A DNA stretch of 64,000 bases from Clostridiaceae bacterium (GTDB lineage Bacteria; Bacillota; Clostridia; Clostridiales; Clostridiaceae): NCBI GenBank assembly GCA_902363375.1, contig CABIZX010000001.1, forward strand, positions 1,302,001 through 1,366,000, written 5' to 3'. Positions 52,459 to 60,922 of this stretch are shown here, in pieces; within the stretch, counting starts at the first letter, position 1; the number at the start of each line of letters is the position of its first letter. A model generated the notes under the pieces. That model had not been told where the DNA came from. It did no database searches and worked only from the letters and a program-made list of their open reading frames with translations. The translations under genes and the position numbers were made by a program.

Positions 52459-53775
52459 CTATATTCTTAGCTCTCTACTAACATAACTTCCTTTTTCAGT
52501 AGATACTAGCTTTCTATCTTTAATAATGAATCTTCCCCTTGAAATAGTAGTAATAACTTCTCCTTTCACTTCCATGCCTTTATATAAATCGTAATCGCAA
52601 TTAGAATGTGATTCTTCTATTTTATGATTAAGTAGAGGATTGAATATTACCACATCCCCGTCTGCTCCTGGAAGTAAGGTCCCCTTCTTAGGATATAGCC
52701 CATGAATCTTTGCTGGGTTTTTTGTAAATTTGTCAATTATCTTCTCCCCAAACATGGTGTACATTAAATTAAATGAGTTTTCTATTCCTCCTATACCCAT
52801 AGGTATTAAATCTAAAGTTTCTTTTTCTTTTTCATAGGATTTGAATGGACAATGATCTGTGCCTATAACTTTAATATAGTCAATGCCGTTTCTTAACTTA
52901 TTAATTTCTTCTATGGACCTAAGGGGTGGTGTTAATGTGTAAAGAAAAGCATCTTCAGATAAATAGTTATCTTTAGATAAGTAAAAATATTGTGGACAGC
53001 TCTCTATAAATATATTTTTATTTAATACATCTCCATACATTTTCCTTAATCTTTCTAATGATTTTCCAGAAGTTAAATGTACAATATACATATAGCTATC
53101 TCTTTCCTTAGCCATTTCGGCTAAGGTTAGAACCTCCGTTATCTCACATAAAGAAGGTCTATTGGCTTCATGACTACTTATTGGTAGTTCTTCTTCTCTA
53201 ATAAACTCTTCATTTTCGCTATGTGCCATAATCATTATATCCATACTTTTTGAAATTTTCAGTAAATTATCTATAGTTCTCAGATTAGTCTTTCTATTAC
53301 TTGAGCTATAAGTAGTAAATAATTTTATACTGCATATTCCCTTCTTCTTTATTTCCTTCATGAACAGCTCTTCATTTTCTTGAAAGTTAGCAATAGTACT
53401 ATGAAATCCATAATCTACTATAGAGTTCTTAGCCTCTTTTTTTCTACTATTATAAGCTTTCTCTAGTTCTTCAATATTTTTCACTGGGTCTAAAAAATCT
53501 ATAAAAGTTGTAACTCCACCATAAGCAGCTACTATCGAGCCATTGTAGAAGTCATCATTAGAAATGTTATCACCTACCTTAAGGTTGAAGTGTACATGTG
53601 GATCTATAAACCCTGGTAATACATAGTTTTCTTTTGCATCATAGACTTTCTTAGCTAGAAAAATATCCTTTGATATGCTTTTAATAATTCCATTATCAAT
53701 ATATAAGTTGCCTCTAATAAATTCTCCCTCCATATATATGTTTCCATTAACTATAGCAAGGTCATAGCAATTCAT
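52459..53775 (-). CDS. dihydropyrimidinase/hydantoinase-type cyclic amidohydrolase (HyuA-like)
   Basis: A 438-residue amidohydrolase of the hydantoinase/dihydropyrimidinase/allantoinase family. Binuclear metal site: GFIDPHVHFNLKVGD (HxH, ~residue 57), SIKLFTTYSS (Lys ~149, the carboxylated lysine position), IMAHSENEE (~183), MYIVHLTSGKS (~236) and GTDHCPFKSYEKE (Asp, ~311). Opens a cyclic ureide; in the urate island the probable substrate is a reduced or opened purine-derived hydantoin/dihydropyrimidine. E. coli HyuA has the same neighbours. ATG at 53775 with ATGGAG. Upstream of xdhABC on the same strand, with 103 nt and an operator-like motif between. Confidence 0.85.
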   Translation of the reverse strand: MNCYDLAIVNGNIYMEGEFIRGNLYIDNGIIKSISKDIFLAKKVYDAKENYVLPGFIDPHVHFNLKVGDNISNDDFYNGSIVAAYGGVTTFIDFLDPVKNIEELEKAYNSRKKEAKNSIVDYGFHSTIANFQENEELFMKEIKKKGICSIKLFTTYSSSNRKTNLRTIDNLLKISKSMDIMIMAHSENEEFIREEELPISSHEANRPSLCEITEVLTLAEMAKERDSYMYIVHLTSGKSLERLRKMYGDVLNKNIFIESCPQYFYLSKDNYLSEDAFLYTLTPPLRSIEEINKLRNGIDYIKVIGTDHCPFKSYEKEKETLDLIPMGIGGIENSFNLMYTMFGEKIIDKFTKNPAKIHGLYPKKGTLLPGADGDVVIFNPLLNHKIEESHSNCDYDLYKGMEVKGEVITTISRGRFIIKDRKLVSTEKGSYVSRELRI

Positions 53776-53867
53776 AATATCAACTCCATTTTCCGTTATA
53801 TAACTATTTTACCATTTTATCGTTATACTTACCATAACATGTTATAATTTTGTATTATTTTATCTTA

Positions 53868-54060
53868 GGCTCTGTTGAAAATTACAGTGATAAAATATAC
53901 AAGCTATGAGAATATTGGTGGACGTCCTTTAAAGTTCGTGCTGAAATAAGGCTTTGTTCCCCTAAAGAATAATGGTGTAGCCTCACATCTGGACTCCATG
54001 TATTTAAATAGGAACATATAATTACTAAGGTACTTAGTTGATACACCTTTATACGGAGCC
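53868..54060. mobile_element. 193-bp element with complementary ends, MITE/IS remnant or structured RNA
   Basis: Begins GGCTCTGT and ends ACGGAGCC, an 8-bp inverted repeat (one G-U). GGCTCTGTTGAAAA is like the end sequence of some insertion sequences. Inside are GGTGTA/TACACC (about 65 nt apart), ACTAAG-GTA-CTTAGT and GGACGTCC, so it could fold as a closed multi-branch RNA. Composition is less AT-rich than the flanks. No flanking target duplication and no intact ORF seen; short open stretches on the minus strand may be decayed transposase. Could be a miniature element, a decayed IS, or a non-coding RNA. Confidence 0.5.
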
Positions 54061-54087
54061 AATTATAATATTTTTTTACTATCTAAG

Positions 54088-54117
54088 GCTGTAAGTACGC
54101 AGACTTACAGCTTTTAT
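54088..54117 (+). terminator. terminator-like hairpin downstream of the 193-bp element
   Basis: GCTGTAAGT / ACTTACAGC, 9 perfect pairs with a 6-nt loop, followed on the plus strand by TTTTATATTT. There is no plus-strand gene before it, so it would end a non-coding transcript, for instance one covering 53868-54060. Confidence 0.6.
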
Positions 54118-54439
54118 ATTTCTCTAAGCTTAGCCATAGTTCCCCTTCTATGTGATTTTCTTAGCATTATAAAATCATCCTTACTGTGATTTCCTTTAAA
54201 TTATTCTCTAAATTTGATTCATCTTTAATATTCCATCACTCTTAAATCACTCTAATTTTATAATATAATTTCCTATTAATAAATATATTCAATAACTAAT
54301 ATATCAAGCAAGCTTAAATTAATTTTAGCTACAACAAATACTTATTTATAACTATTTATAATCCTTGCAATAAATCTTCAAATTAAACAATTAAAATATT
54401 ATACTATATGCGTATTGATAACCGTATTTTATTGTTTAT

Positions 54440-54453
54440 TGTAATGGATTACA
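54440..54453. promoter_or_regulatory. palindrome upstream of the hydrogenase operon
   Basis: TGTAAT-GG-ATTACA, a perfect 6-bp inverted repeat, about 42 nt upstream of a TATACT -10-like hexamer and 126 nt before the first start codon. Operator-like; regulator unknown. It does not match the Rex consensus well. Confidence 0.4.
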
Positions 54454-54578
54454 TTTTTTTATAAATCCTACTATACAAACATTATAAAAAGTATTATACT
54501 ATTAGTGATTTGATGAATTATTAAAAATATACTTAATATTTTTAATTTTAACTTATTTTATAAGGGGGTATTTTTTAA

Positions 54579-55055
54579 GTGTGTTGTAACTTAGAAAAAA
54601 ATCAGATGTTTAAGGAATTAGATGATTTTATTAATTCCTTGCCTAACAAAGATGGAGCTCTAATAGAGGTTTTGCATAGAGCTCAACATATTTTTGGTTA
54701 TCTACCTAAAGAAGTTCAAACTTTCGTAGCTGATAAACTTAATTTACCTGTATCTAAAGTTTATGGAGTTGTGACATTTTATTCATTTTTTACTACAGAA
54801 CCTCGTGGTAAAAATGTAATTAATGTTTGTATGGGTACTGCATGCTTTGTTCGTGGTGCTGGAGATGTTCTTAAAGAGTTTGAAAAAGAGCTCGGAATTA
54901 AATCTGGACAAACTACAGAAGATATGAAATTTACGCTAGGTTCACTGAGATGTGTAGGTGCCTGTGGTCTTGCTCCTGTTTTAACCGTAAATGATAAAGT
55001 TTATGGTCACTGCACTCCAGACCAAGTAAAAAGTATATTAGCTGAATATGAATAA
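54579..55055 (+). CDS. NAD-linked [FeFe] hydrogenase, NuoE-like 2Fe-2S subunit (HydC/HndA)
   Basis: A 158-residue thioredoxin-like 2Fe-2S protein of the NuoE family. The four cluster cysteines are in CMGTACFVRGA (~residue 88) and RCVGACGLAPV (~128). N-terminal helical part has HRAQHIFGYLPKEVQ and VYGVVTFYSFF, usual for NuoE/HydC. It links the NADH module to the hydrogenase subunit in trimeric bifurcating or NAD(P)-dependent hydrogenases. GTG start with AAGGGGGT 9 nt upstream; the next in-frame ATG (54606) has no site. First gene of a three-gene operon (18-nt gap to the next). Confidence 0.92.
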   Translation: MCCNLEKNQMFKELDDFINSLPNKDGALIEVLHRAQHIFGYLPKEVQTFVADKLNLPVSKVYGVVTFYSFFTTEPRGKNVINVCMGTACFVRGAGDVLKEFEKELGIKSGQTTEDMKFTLGSLRCVGACGLAPVLTVNDKVYGHCTPDQVKSILAEYE

Positions 55056-55073
55056 AATTAGGAGGTAGCAAAG

Positions 55074-56969
55074 TTGAACAGAATAAATTCCTTTGAAGAA
55101 TTAAAAAATATTTATCAAGAGTCTAGAACATCTCTTGATATTAGAAAAGCAACTGGCATTAACACCTTTGTTTGTGAAAAAAATAACTATGAAAAAGAAA
55201 TACTTATTTGCGGAGGAACTGGTTGTAAATCTGCTCAAAGTGACTTAATTAAAATCAATTTAGAAAAAGAAATAAAGAAATTAGGTTTGGAAGATAAAGT
55301 ATACGTTTCCATAACTGGTTGCTTTGGATTTTGTGAAAAAGGTCCAATAGTAAAAGTTACCCCGGATGATGTATTTTATGTTCATGTTACTCCAGATGAT
55401 GCTGAAGAAATTATTAACGAACATATTGTTAATGGTAAGGTTATTGATAGATTACTTTATGAGGAGCCAACTATTAAAGAAAAAGTTAAGACTCAAGACG
55501 AAATGACTTTCTATAAAAAACAAGTTAGAATAGCTCTTAGAAACTGTGGACTAATAAATCCTGAAAATATTAATGAATATATTGCTGAAAAAGGATATCT
55601 AGCCCTTGGAAAATGTTTAGCTGAATACACTCCAGATGATGTAATAGATATCATGTTGAAATCTGGTTTACGAGGTAGAGGTGGCGGCGGCTTCCCTACA
55701 GGTAAGAAGTGGCAATTTGCTAAAGGTTATAATGCAGATCAAAAATATATCATTTGTAATGCAGATGAAGGAGATCCTGGTGCATTCATGGATCGTTCAA
55801 TCTTAGAAGGAGATCCAAATAGTGTTCTGGAAGCTATGGCTATAGCTGGCTATGCTATAGGTGCTACTAAGGGTAATATTTATATTAGAGCTGAGTATCC
55901 TTTAGCTATAGAAAGACTTAGAATTGCTATAAGTCAAGCTAGAGAATATGGATTACTTGGTAAAAATATCTTAAACTCAGGTTTTGATTTTGATATTGAA
56001 ATTAAATATGGAGCTGGTGCTTTTGTATGTGGTGAAGAAACTGCACTTATTCACTCTATAGAAGGTAATCGTGGAGAACCTACAAATAAACCACCATTCC
56101 CTGCTGAATCTGGTCTTTGGAATAAACCTACTTGTGTTAATAATGTTGAAACTTTAGCAAATATTCCAGCTATAATTAATAACGGCGCAGATTGGTTTAG
56201 TTCTATAGGAACTAAAAACTCTACAGGTACCAAAGTTTTCGCCTTGGCTGGTAAGATTAATAACGTTGGACTAGTAGAAGTACCTATGGGGACAACTTTA
56301 AGAGAAATCCTTTATGAAGTAGGTGGAGGAATTAAATTTGATAAAGAATTTAAGTCTGTTCAAACTGGCGGTCCTTCTGGAGGATGTATCCCTAAAGAAT
56401 TCTTAGACACTCCTATTGACTTTGATTCTCTAAGTGCTATAGGATCTATGATGGGTTCTGGTGGTATGATAGTAATGGATGAGGACAACTGTATGGTTGA
56501 TATAGCTAAATTCTACTTAGAGTTTACAAGAGAAGAATCCTGTGGTAAATGTACTCCTTGTAGAATTGGTAATACTCGTTTACTTGAAATTCTTGAAAAA
56601 ATTTCAAAAGGTGAAGGCAATTTAGAAGACTTAGATAAGCTTCAAGAACTTAGTAACACAATTAAAGATACCTCTCTTTGTGCATTAGGTCAAACTTCCC
56701 CTAATCCTGTTCTTAGTACAATGAAGTATTTCTATGACGAGTATAAGAGCCATGTCGTAGATAAAATTTGTCCAGCAGGAGTTTGTAAAGACCTTATGAA
56801 ATTTGTTATTACTGATAGATGTATTGGCTGTACCAAGTGTGCAAGACAATGTCCAGTTGGATGTATCCAAGGAAAAGTTAAGACTAAACATGTAATTGAC
56901 CATAATAAATGTATAAAATGTGGTGCATGTAAATCTAGCTGTCCAGTAGATGCAATAGATCTAGTTTAA
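55074..56969 (+). CDS. NAD-linked [FeFe] hydrogenase, NuoF-like flavoprotein subunit (HydB/HndC)
   Basis: A 631-residue flavin and FeS subunit that oxidises or reduces NAD(P)H. N-terminal thioredoxin-like 2Fe-2S domain (CGGTGCKSAQ and GCFGFCEKGP), then FMN/NADH domain with GRGGGGFPTGKKWQF (~residue 200) and NADEGDPGAFMDRSILEGD (~234), SLBB domain, 4Fe-4S ligands ESCGKCTPCRIG (~483) plus SLCALG, and a C-terminal ferredoxin domain with CIGCTKCARQCPVGCI and CIKCGACKSSCPVDAI. The same layout is found in HydB and HndC. TTG start with AGGAGGT at 7 nt. 22 nt before the catalytic subunit gene. Confidence 0.93.
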   Translation: MNRINSFEELKNIYQESRTSLDIRKATGINTFVCEKNNYEKEILICGGTGCKSAQSDLIKINLEKEIKKLGLEDKVYVSITGCFGFCEKGPIVKVTPDDVFYVHVTPDDAEEIINEHIVNGKVIDRLLYEEPTIKEKVKTQDEMTFYKKQVRIALRNCGLINPENINEYIAEKGYLALGKCLAEYTPDDVIDIMLKSGLRGRGGGGFPTGKKWQFAKGYNADQKYIICNADEGDPGAFMDRSILEGDPNSVLEAMAIAGYAIGATKGNIYIRAEYPLAIERLRIAISQAREYGLLGKNILNSGFDFDIEIKYGAGAFVCGEETALIHSIEGNRGEPTNKPPFPAESGLWNKPTCVNNVETLANIPAIINNGADWFSSIGTKNSTGTKVFALAGKINNVGLVEVPMGTTLREILYEVGGGIKFDKEFKSVQTGGPSGGCIPKEFLDTPIDFDSLSAIGSMMGSGGMIVMDEDNCMVDIAKFYLEFTREESCGKCTPCRIGNTRLLEILEKISKGEGNLEDLDKLQELSNTIKDTSLCALGQTSPNPVLSTMKYFYDEYKSHVVDKICPAGVCKDLMKFVITDRCIGCTKCARQCPVGCIQGKVKTKHVIDHNKCIKCGACKSSCPVDAIDLV

Positions 56970-56991
56970 TAATTTAAAAGAGGTGAAAACA

Positions 56992-58734
56992 TTGAGTTTA
57001 GTTACACTTAAAATAAATAATAAAGAAATATCTGTGGAGCAAGGAACTACAATTCTTGACGCTGCACGTGAACTTAATATAAAAATTCCTACCCTTTGCT
57101 ATCTAAATCTTCATGATAAAAAGACCACTAATAAACCTGGTTCATGTAGAGTTTGTGTAGTTGAAGTGGAAGGACGAAAAAATTTAGCTCCAGCTTGTTG
57201 TACTGCCGTTGCTCCCAATATGGTAGTTAGTACCAGTACTCCAAGGGTAATAGCTGCAAGAAAAACTATAATAGAACTTTTATTATCAGATCATCCAATG
57301 GATTGTTTAACTTGTCAAAAGAATTTAAATTGTGAACTTCAAGAACTCGCTAGCACTTATGGAGTGACTAATTTAAAATATACTGGTGCAAAATCCATTG
57401 CTATGAAAGAAATTAAAAATTCTTCTATAGTAAGAGATACCTCTAAATGTATTTTATGTAGAAGATGTGAAGCTGTTTGTAGTCAAGTTCAAAAAGTTGG
57501 TGCTATAGGTCCAGTAAATAGAGGCTTTGATACTACAATAAGCACAGCTTTCTTTGAAGATTTAGACCAGAGTGTTTGTACTCTATGTGGTCAATGTGTA
57601 AATGTCTGTCCTACTGGTGCTTTAGTGGAAAAAGATAACACTCAAGATGTGCTAAATGCTATTGGTGATAAAGATAAATATGTTGTAGTTCAAACTGCTC
57701 CCGCCGTTCGTGCTGCTCTAGGTGAAGAATTTGGCATTAGTGAAGGTGCAGTTACAGGAAAGATGGTTGAAGCCTTAAAAGAGTTAGGTTTTGATAAAGT
57801 TTATGATACTGATTTTGCAGCAGATCTAACTATCATGGAAGAGGCTACAGAATTTTTAGGAAGATATCAAAGTGGAGAAAACCTTCCTATGATTACTAGT
57901 TGTTGTCCAGGATGGATTAACTTCATTGAAAAACACTATGGAAATCTACTAGCTCTTCCATCTACTTGCAAATCTCCTCAACAAATGTGGGGAGCTATAG
58001 CAAAATCATACTTAGCTGAAAAATTAGGCATTCCACCTAAAAAACTTTTTGTTGTATCTGTAATGCCATGTTTAGCTAAAAAGTCTGAAGCTAAGAGAGA
58101 AGAGTTTAATAACGAAAGTGGAAATCCAGATATAGATGTAGTTATAAGTACAAGAGAATTAGCTAAGATGATTAGAAGTGCTGGATTAGATTTTTCTTCC
58201 CTACCTTCTTCTGATTTTGATACTATTATGGGTGAATCTACCGGTGCCGGCGTTATATTTGGAACCACTGGCGGAGTTATGGAAGCTGCACTGCGTACTG
58301 CTTATGAATGGATTACAAATAATACTCTAGAAAATCTTGACTTTAAGGCTGTTAGAGGTCTTGAAGGTATCAAGGAAGCTTCCCTAGTTATTGATGGTAA
58401 CACTATTAATATAGCTATTGTAAGTGGACTTGCAAATGCAAAGCAATTGTTAGATAATATAGATGAAACATCAAAAAAATATCACTTCATTGAAGTAATG
58501 GCATGTCCAGGTGGATGTATAAATGGTGGTGGCCAACCATATTCTAATGAGCAATACTCTTTGATAGAAAAAAGAATGAATGCTCTTTATACTGAGGATG
58601 CTAATAAAATTATAAGAAAATCTCATGAAAACCCTGAGATTATAAAACTTTATAAAGAGTTCCTTGGGAAACCTTGTGGAGAAAAATCTCACCATTTACT
58701 TCATACACACTATATAAATAAGCAAACTCATTAA
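56992..58734 (+). CDS. [FeFe] hydrogenase catalytic subunit (HydA/HndD)
   Basis: A 580-residue catalytic subunit. N-terminal 2Fe-2S domain (GSCRVCVVEVEG, PACCTAV), His/Cys-ligated 4Fe-4S (DHPMDCLTCQKNLNC), two ferredoxin clusters (CILCRRCEAVCSQV and CTLCGQCVNVCPTGA), then the H-cluster domain with TSCCPGWINFIEKHY (~residue 300), MPCLAKKSEAKREEF (~353) and EVMACPGGCINGGGQP (~500), which give the P1-P3 signatures and all cluster cysteines; the C-terminal small-subunit helix region ends at ~575. TTG at 56992 has AGAGGTG at 6 nt; a GTG at 56983 overlaps that site. Probably makes H2 from NADH (with or without reduced ferredoxin), disposing of electrons from purine oxidation. Confidence 0.95.
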   Translation: MSLVTLKINNKEISVEQGTTILDAARELNIKIPTLCYLNLHDKKTTNKPGSCRVCVVEVEGRKNLAPACCTAVAPNMVVSTSTPRVIAARKTIIELLLSDHPMDCLTCQKNLNCELQELASTYGVTNLKYTGAKSIAMKEIKNSSIVRDTSKCILCRRCEAVCSQVQKVGAIGPVNRGFDTTISTAFFEDLDQSVCTLCGQCVNVCPTGALVEKDNTQDVLNAIGDKDKYVVVQTAPAVRAALGEEFGISEGAVTGKMVEALKELGFDKVYDTDFAADLTIMEEATEFLGRYQSGENLPMITSCCPGWINFIEKHYGNLLALPSTCKSPQQMWGAIAKSYLAEKLGIPPKKLFVVSVMPCLAKKSEAKREEFNNESGNPDIDVVISTRELAKMIRSAGLDFSSLPSSDFDTIMGESTGAGVIFGTTGGVMEAALRTAYEWITNNTLENLDFKAVRGLEGIKEASLVIDGNTINIAIVSGLANAKQLLDNIDETSKKYHFIEVMACPGGCINGGGQPYSNEQYSLIEKRMNALYTEDANKIIRKSHENPEIIKLYKEFLGKPCGEKSHHLLHTHYINKQTH

Positions 58735-58780
58735 TTTAGTTATTAGTTATTAGTCCCTAACTAATATATATATAAACATA

Positions 58781-58815
58781 AAAAAGATGTTATAAATTAT
58801 TTATAACATCTTTTT
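58781..58815. terminator. bidirectional terminator between hydA and lysO
   Basis: Perfect 16-bp stem AAAAAGATGTTATAAA / TTTATAACATCTTTTT with a 3-nt loop between two convergent genes; U-runs form in both directions. Confidence 0.9.
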
Positions 58816-58859
58816 TATGTGCTTTTCTATTATGAATATTAAAAATATTTTAAGTAGAC

Positions 58860-59459
58860 CTATCCTAAATTATAAAAGAATGTAACTAATATTGGAACTG
58901 ATGAACTTAATATAACTCCATTTATAAATGAAATTACTGCTATCTCTGGATTAGTAGCTTTAGCTATAAGTGGTAGTGTGGTATCCATAGATGTAGCTCC
59001 TGCAGGCGCTATCGCTGTATATCCATTTAATTTTTTAGCTAGAATAGGAATTAAAATAACAGTTAGCATTTCACGGAATACATTTGTTAAAAAAGCTATT
59101 GCTCCTAATGTATCGCCACCCATTTCTTTAAGCATTACTCCTGATAAACTATACCAACCAAACCCTGATCCTATAGCTAAACTTTCATTAATAGCCATGT
59201 TAAATAAGAATCCTACTAAAAGTCCGCCTAGTAAACTACCAGCAATTCCCCCAAAAGGTATTAATAAAACCTTGAAACCTACCTTTTTCAAGTCTTTAAA
59301 TATCTTTTTATTTCCACCTACATCTATCCCAACTAAAAAGATTAATGCAAATAATGAAATGGAAGCGAGCTTATCCATGTTACTCATTACTTCTGGTGGG
59401 AATATAAAATAACCACATCCCATTCCAACTAATATAGATACTATTATTATGTATGTCAT
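58860..59459 (-). CDS. lysO: LysO-type lysine exporter, C-terminal part (split)
   Basis: A 199-residue membrane protein with about five hydrophobic segments, equal to the larger part of the LysO (YbjE, DUF340) L-lysine exporter. Typical stretches: YIIIVSILVGMGCGYFIF at the start, SLFALIFLVGIDVGGNKKIF, SGFGWYSLSGVMLKEMGGD (~97) and IAPAGATSMDTTLPLIAK (~150). Two bases after the stop of the N-terminal part; its ribosome site GAGGAGGG is inside the end of that gene, so the two are translated together. LysO is one chain in E. coli; clostridia often have it as two. Substrate inferred from the family. Confidence 0.85.
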   Translation of the reverse strand: MTYIIIVSILVGMGCGYFIFPPEVMSNMDKLASISLFALIFLVGIDVGGNKKIFKDLKKVGFKVLLIPFGGIAGSLLGGLLVGFLFNMAINESLAIGSGFGWYSLSGVMLKEMGGDTLGAIAFLTNVFREMLTVILIPILAKKLNGYTAIAPAGATSMDTTLPLIAKATNPEIAVISFINGVILSSSVPILVTFFYNLG

Positions 59460-59461
59460 AA

Positions 59462-59827
59462 CTACTTGCCCTCCTCACATGTGTCATTTAAAAATTCATC
59501 ATTGTTTTCAATTTGATTTTCTTTATTAAAATCTAACTCTTCTTTATTATGTAACTTACTTTCCTTAGGCATAAATTTTTCTGATAAAGCATATACAATT
59601 ACTATACTTACACCTATAGTAGCTACTGCAAATAAAAAGGATTTCAATCCTATAGTTGGAAGATTCTTTATTATATCTTTGTCTGCTCCTATGGAAGCAC
59701 CCATAGAAAACAACAAAAATATTACTCCAAGCTGTTGTAGTTTACCATTAATATTCTTCCCTTTCTCACCTAGCTTCAAAAAATAACCTACAATGGCACC
59801 AAGTACTAATGCAATTAAAATATTCAT
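59462..59827 (-). CDS. LysO-type lysine exporter, N-terminal part (split)
   Basis: A 121-residue membrane protein with three hydrophobic segments (about 1-18, 30-48, 62-82), equal to the first part of LysO: VLGAIVGYFLKLGEKGKNI and LLFSMGASIGADKDII are typical. The last 35 residues are very acidic and cytoplasmic, which replaces the linker of the one-chain form. ATG at 59827 with GAGGGGGAC. Translationally coupled with the C-terminal part. The acidic tail is not seen in one-chain LysO and may dock the second subunit. Confidence 0.8.
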   Translation of the reverse strand: MNILIALVLGAIVGYFLKLGEKGKNINGKLQQLGVIFLLFSMGASIGADKDIIKNLPTIGLKSFLFAVATIGVSIVIVYALSEKFMPKESKLHNKEELDFNKENQIENNDEFLNDTCEEGK

Positions 59828-60027
59828 TTGTCCCCCTCCTCTTCCATGTTATTATATCATATATTTGTAAACAGTTGCATTATCTTTAATATGAATTTAT
59901 CATATTAATTTACTATATATAAATTTATATCCATACCTATGAATTTTTTTGTAAATACAATGATAAATTTATTTGTTTTTGAATATAAATACATGTATAT
60001 TGAAAATGATAAGTAAGGAGTTTTTAT

Positions 60028-60843
60028 ATGAAGGATGTTTTTATGCCCTATTATATTAATGGTGATACTATTAGAGATATGTATAAAATAGCTATAAATA
60101 GATATGAAAATATAGAGATAAACGGAACTCGAGAAGATACTACTATTCAAGCTACACTTCCTTTATCTGAGTTAACCTGTGGAAAAATTATCCAAGGGTC
60201 AGCTACAATAACTATATGCAAAAGTGCTCATAGAAAGTCAATCGATGAAATAGAAAGTTCCTTAATTAATGTATTTGTAAATTTAGAAACATTACTCTAC
60301 CGTAATAATGCAATTAAATTTTTAAATAAATCTAGTGACTTATCTACCCTCTCTCCTGGAGATATAGTAGAGCTTAAATGTACCATAGAAAAACCAGATA
60401 ATACTTTAGAGTTTCTAAGAAATACTTTAGAATTAATGGAATTTCAACAAATTACTTCTGATATAGATAATACAGCTATGATAAACTGGATAAATAGAAA
60501 CATAAAAGCTTTAACTGAAGATAAAATTTTAAAGTATCCTGCTTCTCTTAACTTCGATCCCGACACTTTAGTTATCAATTCAATTTGTAGTAAACATGCA
60601 TCTATTGATATAGAATGCTATATTGGAAGACCATGTGTAATTGTTGGTGAAGTAGCAAGCCATGAATCTTCTCTATCAAATTCTAATATTATTGACAGTA
60701 ATCCTTTAGTTTCTAAATTATTATGGAACTTTATTAACTCTAATGATAAATATAAAGACTTTATTCCTCATTTAAACTATAATAATGAGTTTTCTACTAA
60801 TAAAAAAATCCTAGAAATTGTTCCATTTATAATTTATATGTAA
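60028..60843 (+). CDS. unrecognised 271-residue protein
   Basis: A full-length ORF with TAAGGAG 8 nt before the ATG, codon use like the neighbours, and a soluble alpha/beta composition (no signal peptide, no membrane segment). I do not recognise a family. Residues ~10-30 are helical (DTIRDMYKIAINRYENIE), ~40-75 strand-rich, ~140-165 helical (TAMINWINRNIKALTEDK), followed by a beta part (CSKHASIDIECYIGRPCVIV) and LVSKLLWNFINSNDKYKDF near the end. It lies between the divergent lysO pair and the purine permease gene, 80 nt upstream of the latter, so it could be co-transcribed with it. Confidence 0.7.
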   Translation: MKDVFMPYYINGDTIRDMYKIAINRYENIEINGTREDTTIQATLPLSELTCGKIIQGSATITICKSAHRKSIDEIESSLINVFVNLETLLYRNNAIKFLNKSSDLSTLSPGDIVELKCTIEKPDNTLEFLRNTLELMEFQQITSDIDNTAMINWINRNIKALTEDKILKYPASLNFDPDTLVINSICSKHASIDIECYIGRPCVIVGEVASHESSLSNSNIIDSNPLVSKLLWNFINSNDKYKDFIPHLNYNNEFSTNKKILEIVPFIIYM

Positions 60844-60922
60844 TTTATATCTTGTTTTAGTAATATTTGTAGATTATACTTATATTAATTAAATATACCT
60901 ATTTAATATAAGGAGGATTTTT

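Larger units (their letters stand above)
53776..54578. other. 803-nt intergenic region between the hydantoinase and hydrogenase genes
   Basis: Holds, in order: the hydantoinase promoter area; a 193-bp element with complementary ends (53868-54060, separate entry); a terminator-like hairpin (54088-54117); about 320 nt of plain AT-rich DNA without ORF; a TGTAAT-GG-ATTACA palindrome (54440-54453); and a TATACT (54495-54500) that may be the -10 of the hydrogenase promoter. Confidence 0.5.

Noticed and set aside
53890..54000. Short minus-strand ORF within the 193-bp element (starting MESRCEATPLFF)
   Set aside because: Too short, no ribosome site, and could be a leftover of a transposase; not counted as a gene.
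54426..54460. Rex (NADH-sensing) site upstream of the hydrogenase operon
   Set aside because: TTGTTTATTGTAATGG resembles only one half of the Rex consensus; the better symmetry is TGTAAT-GG-ATTACA, which is not a Rex site.
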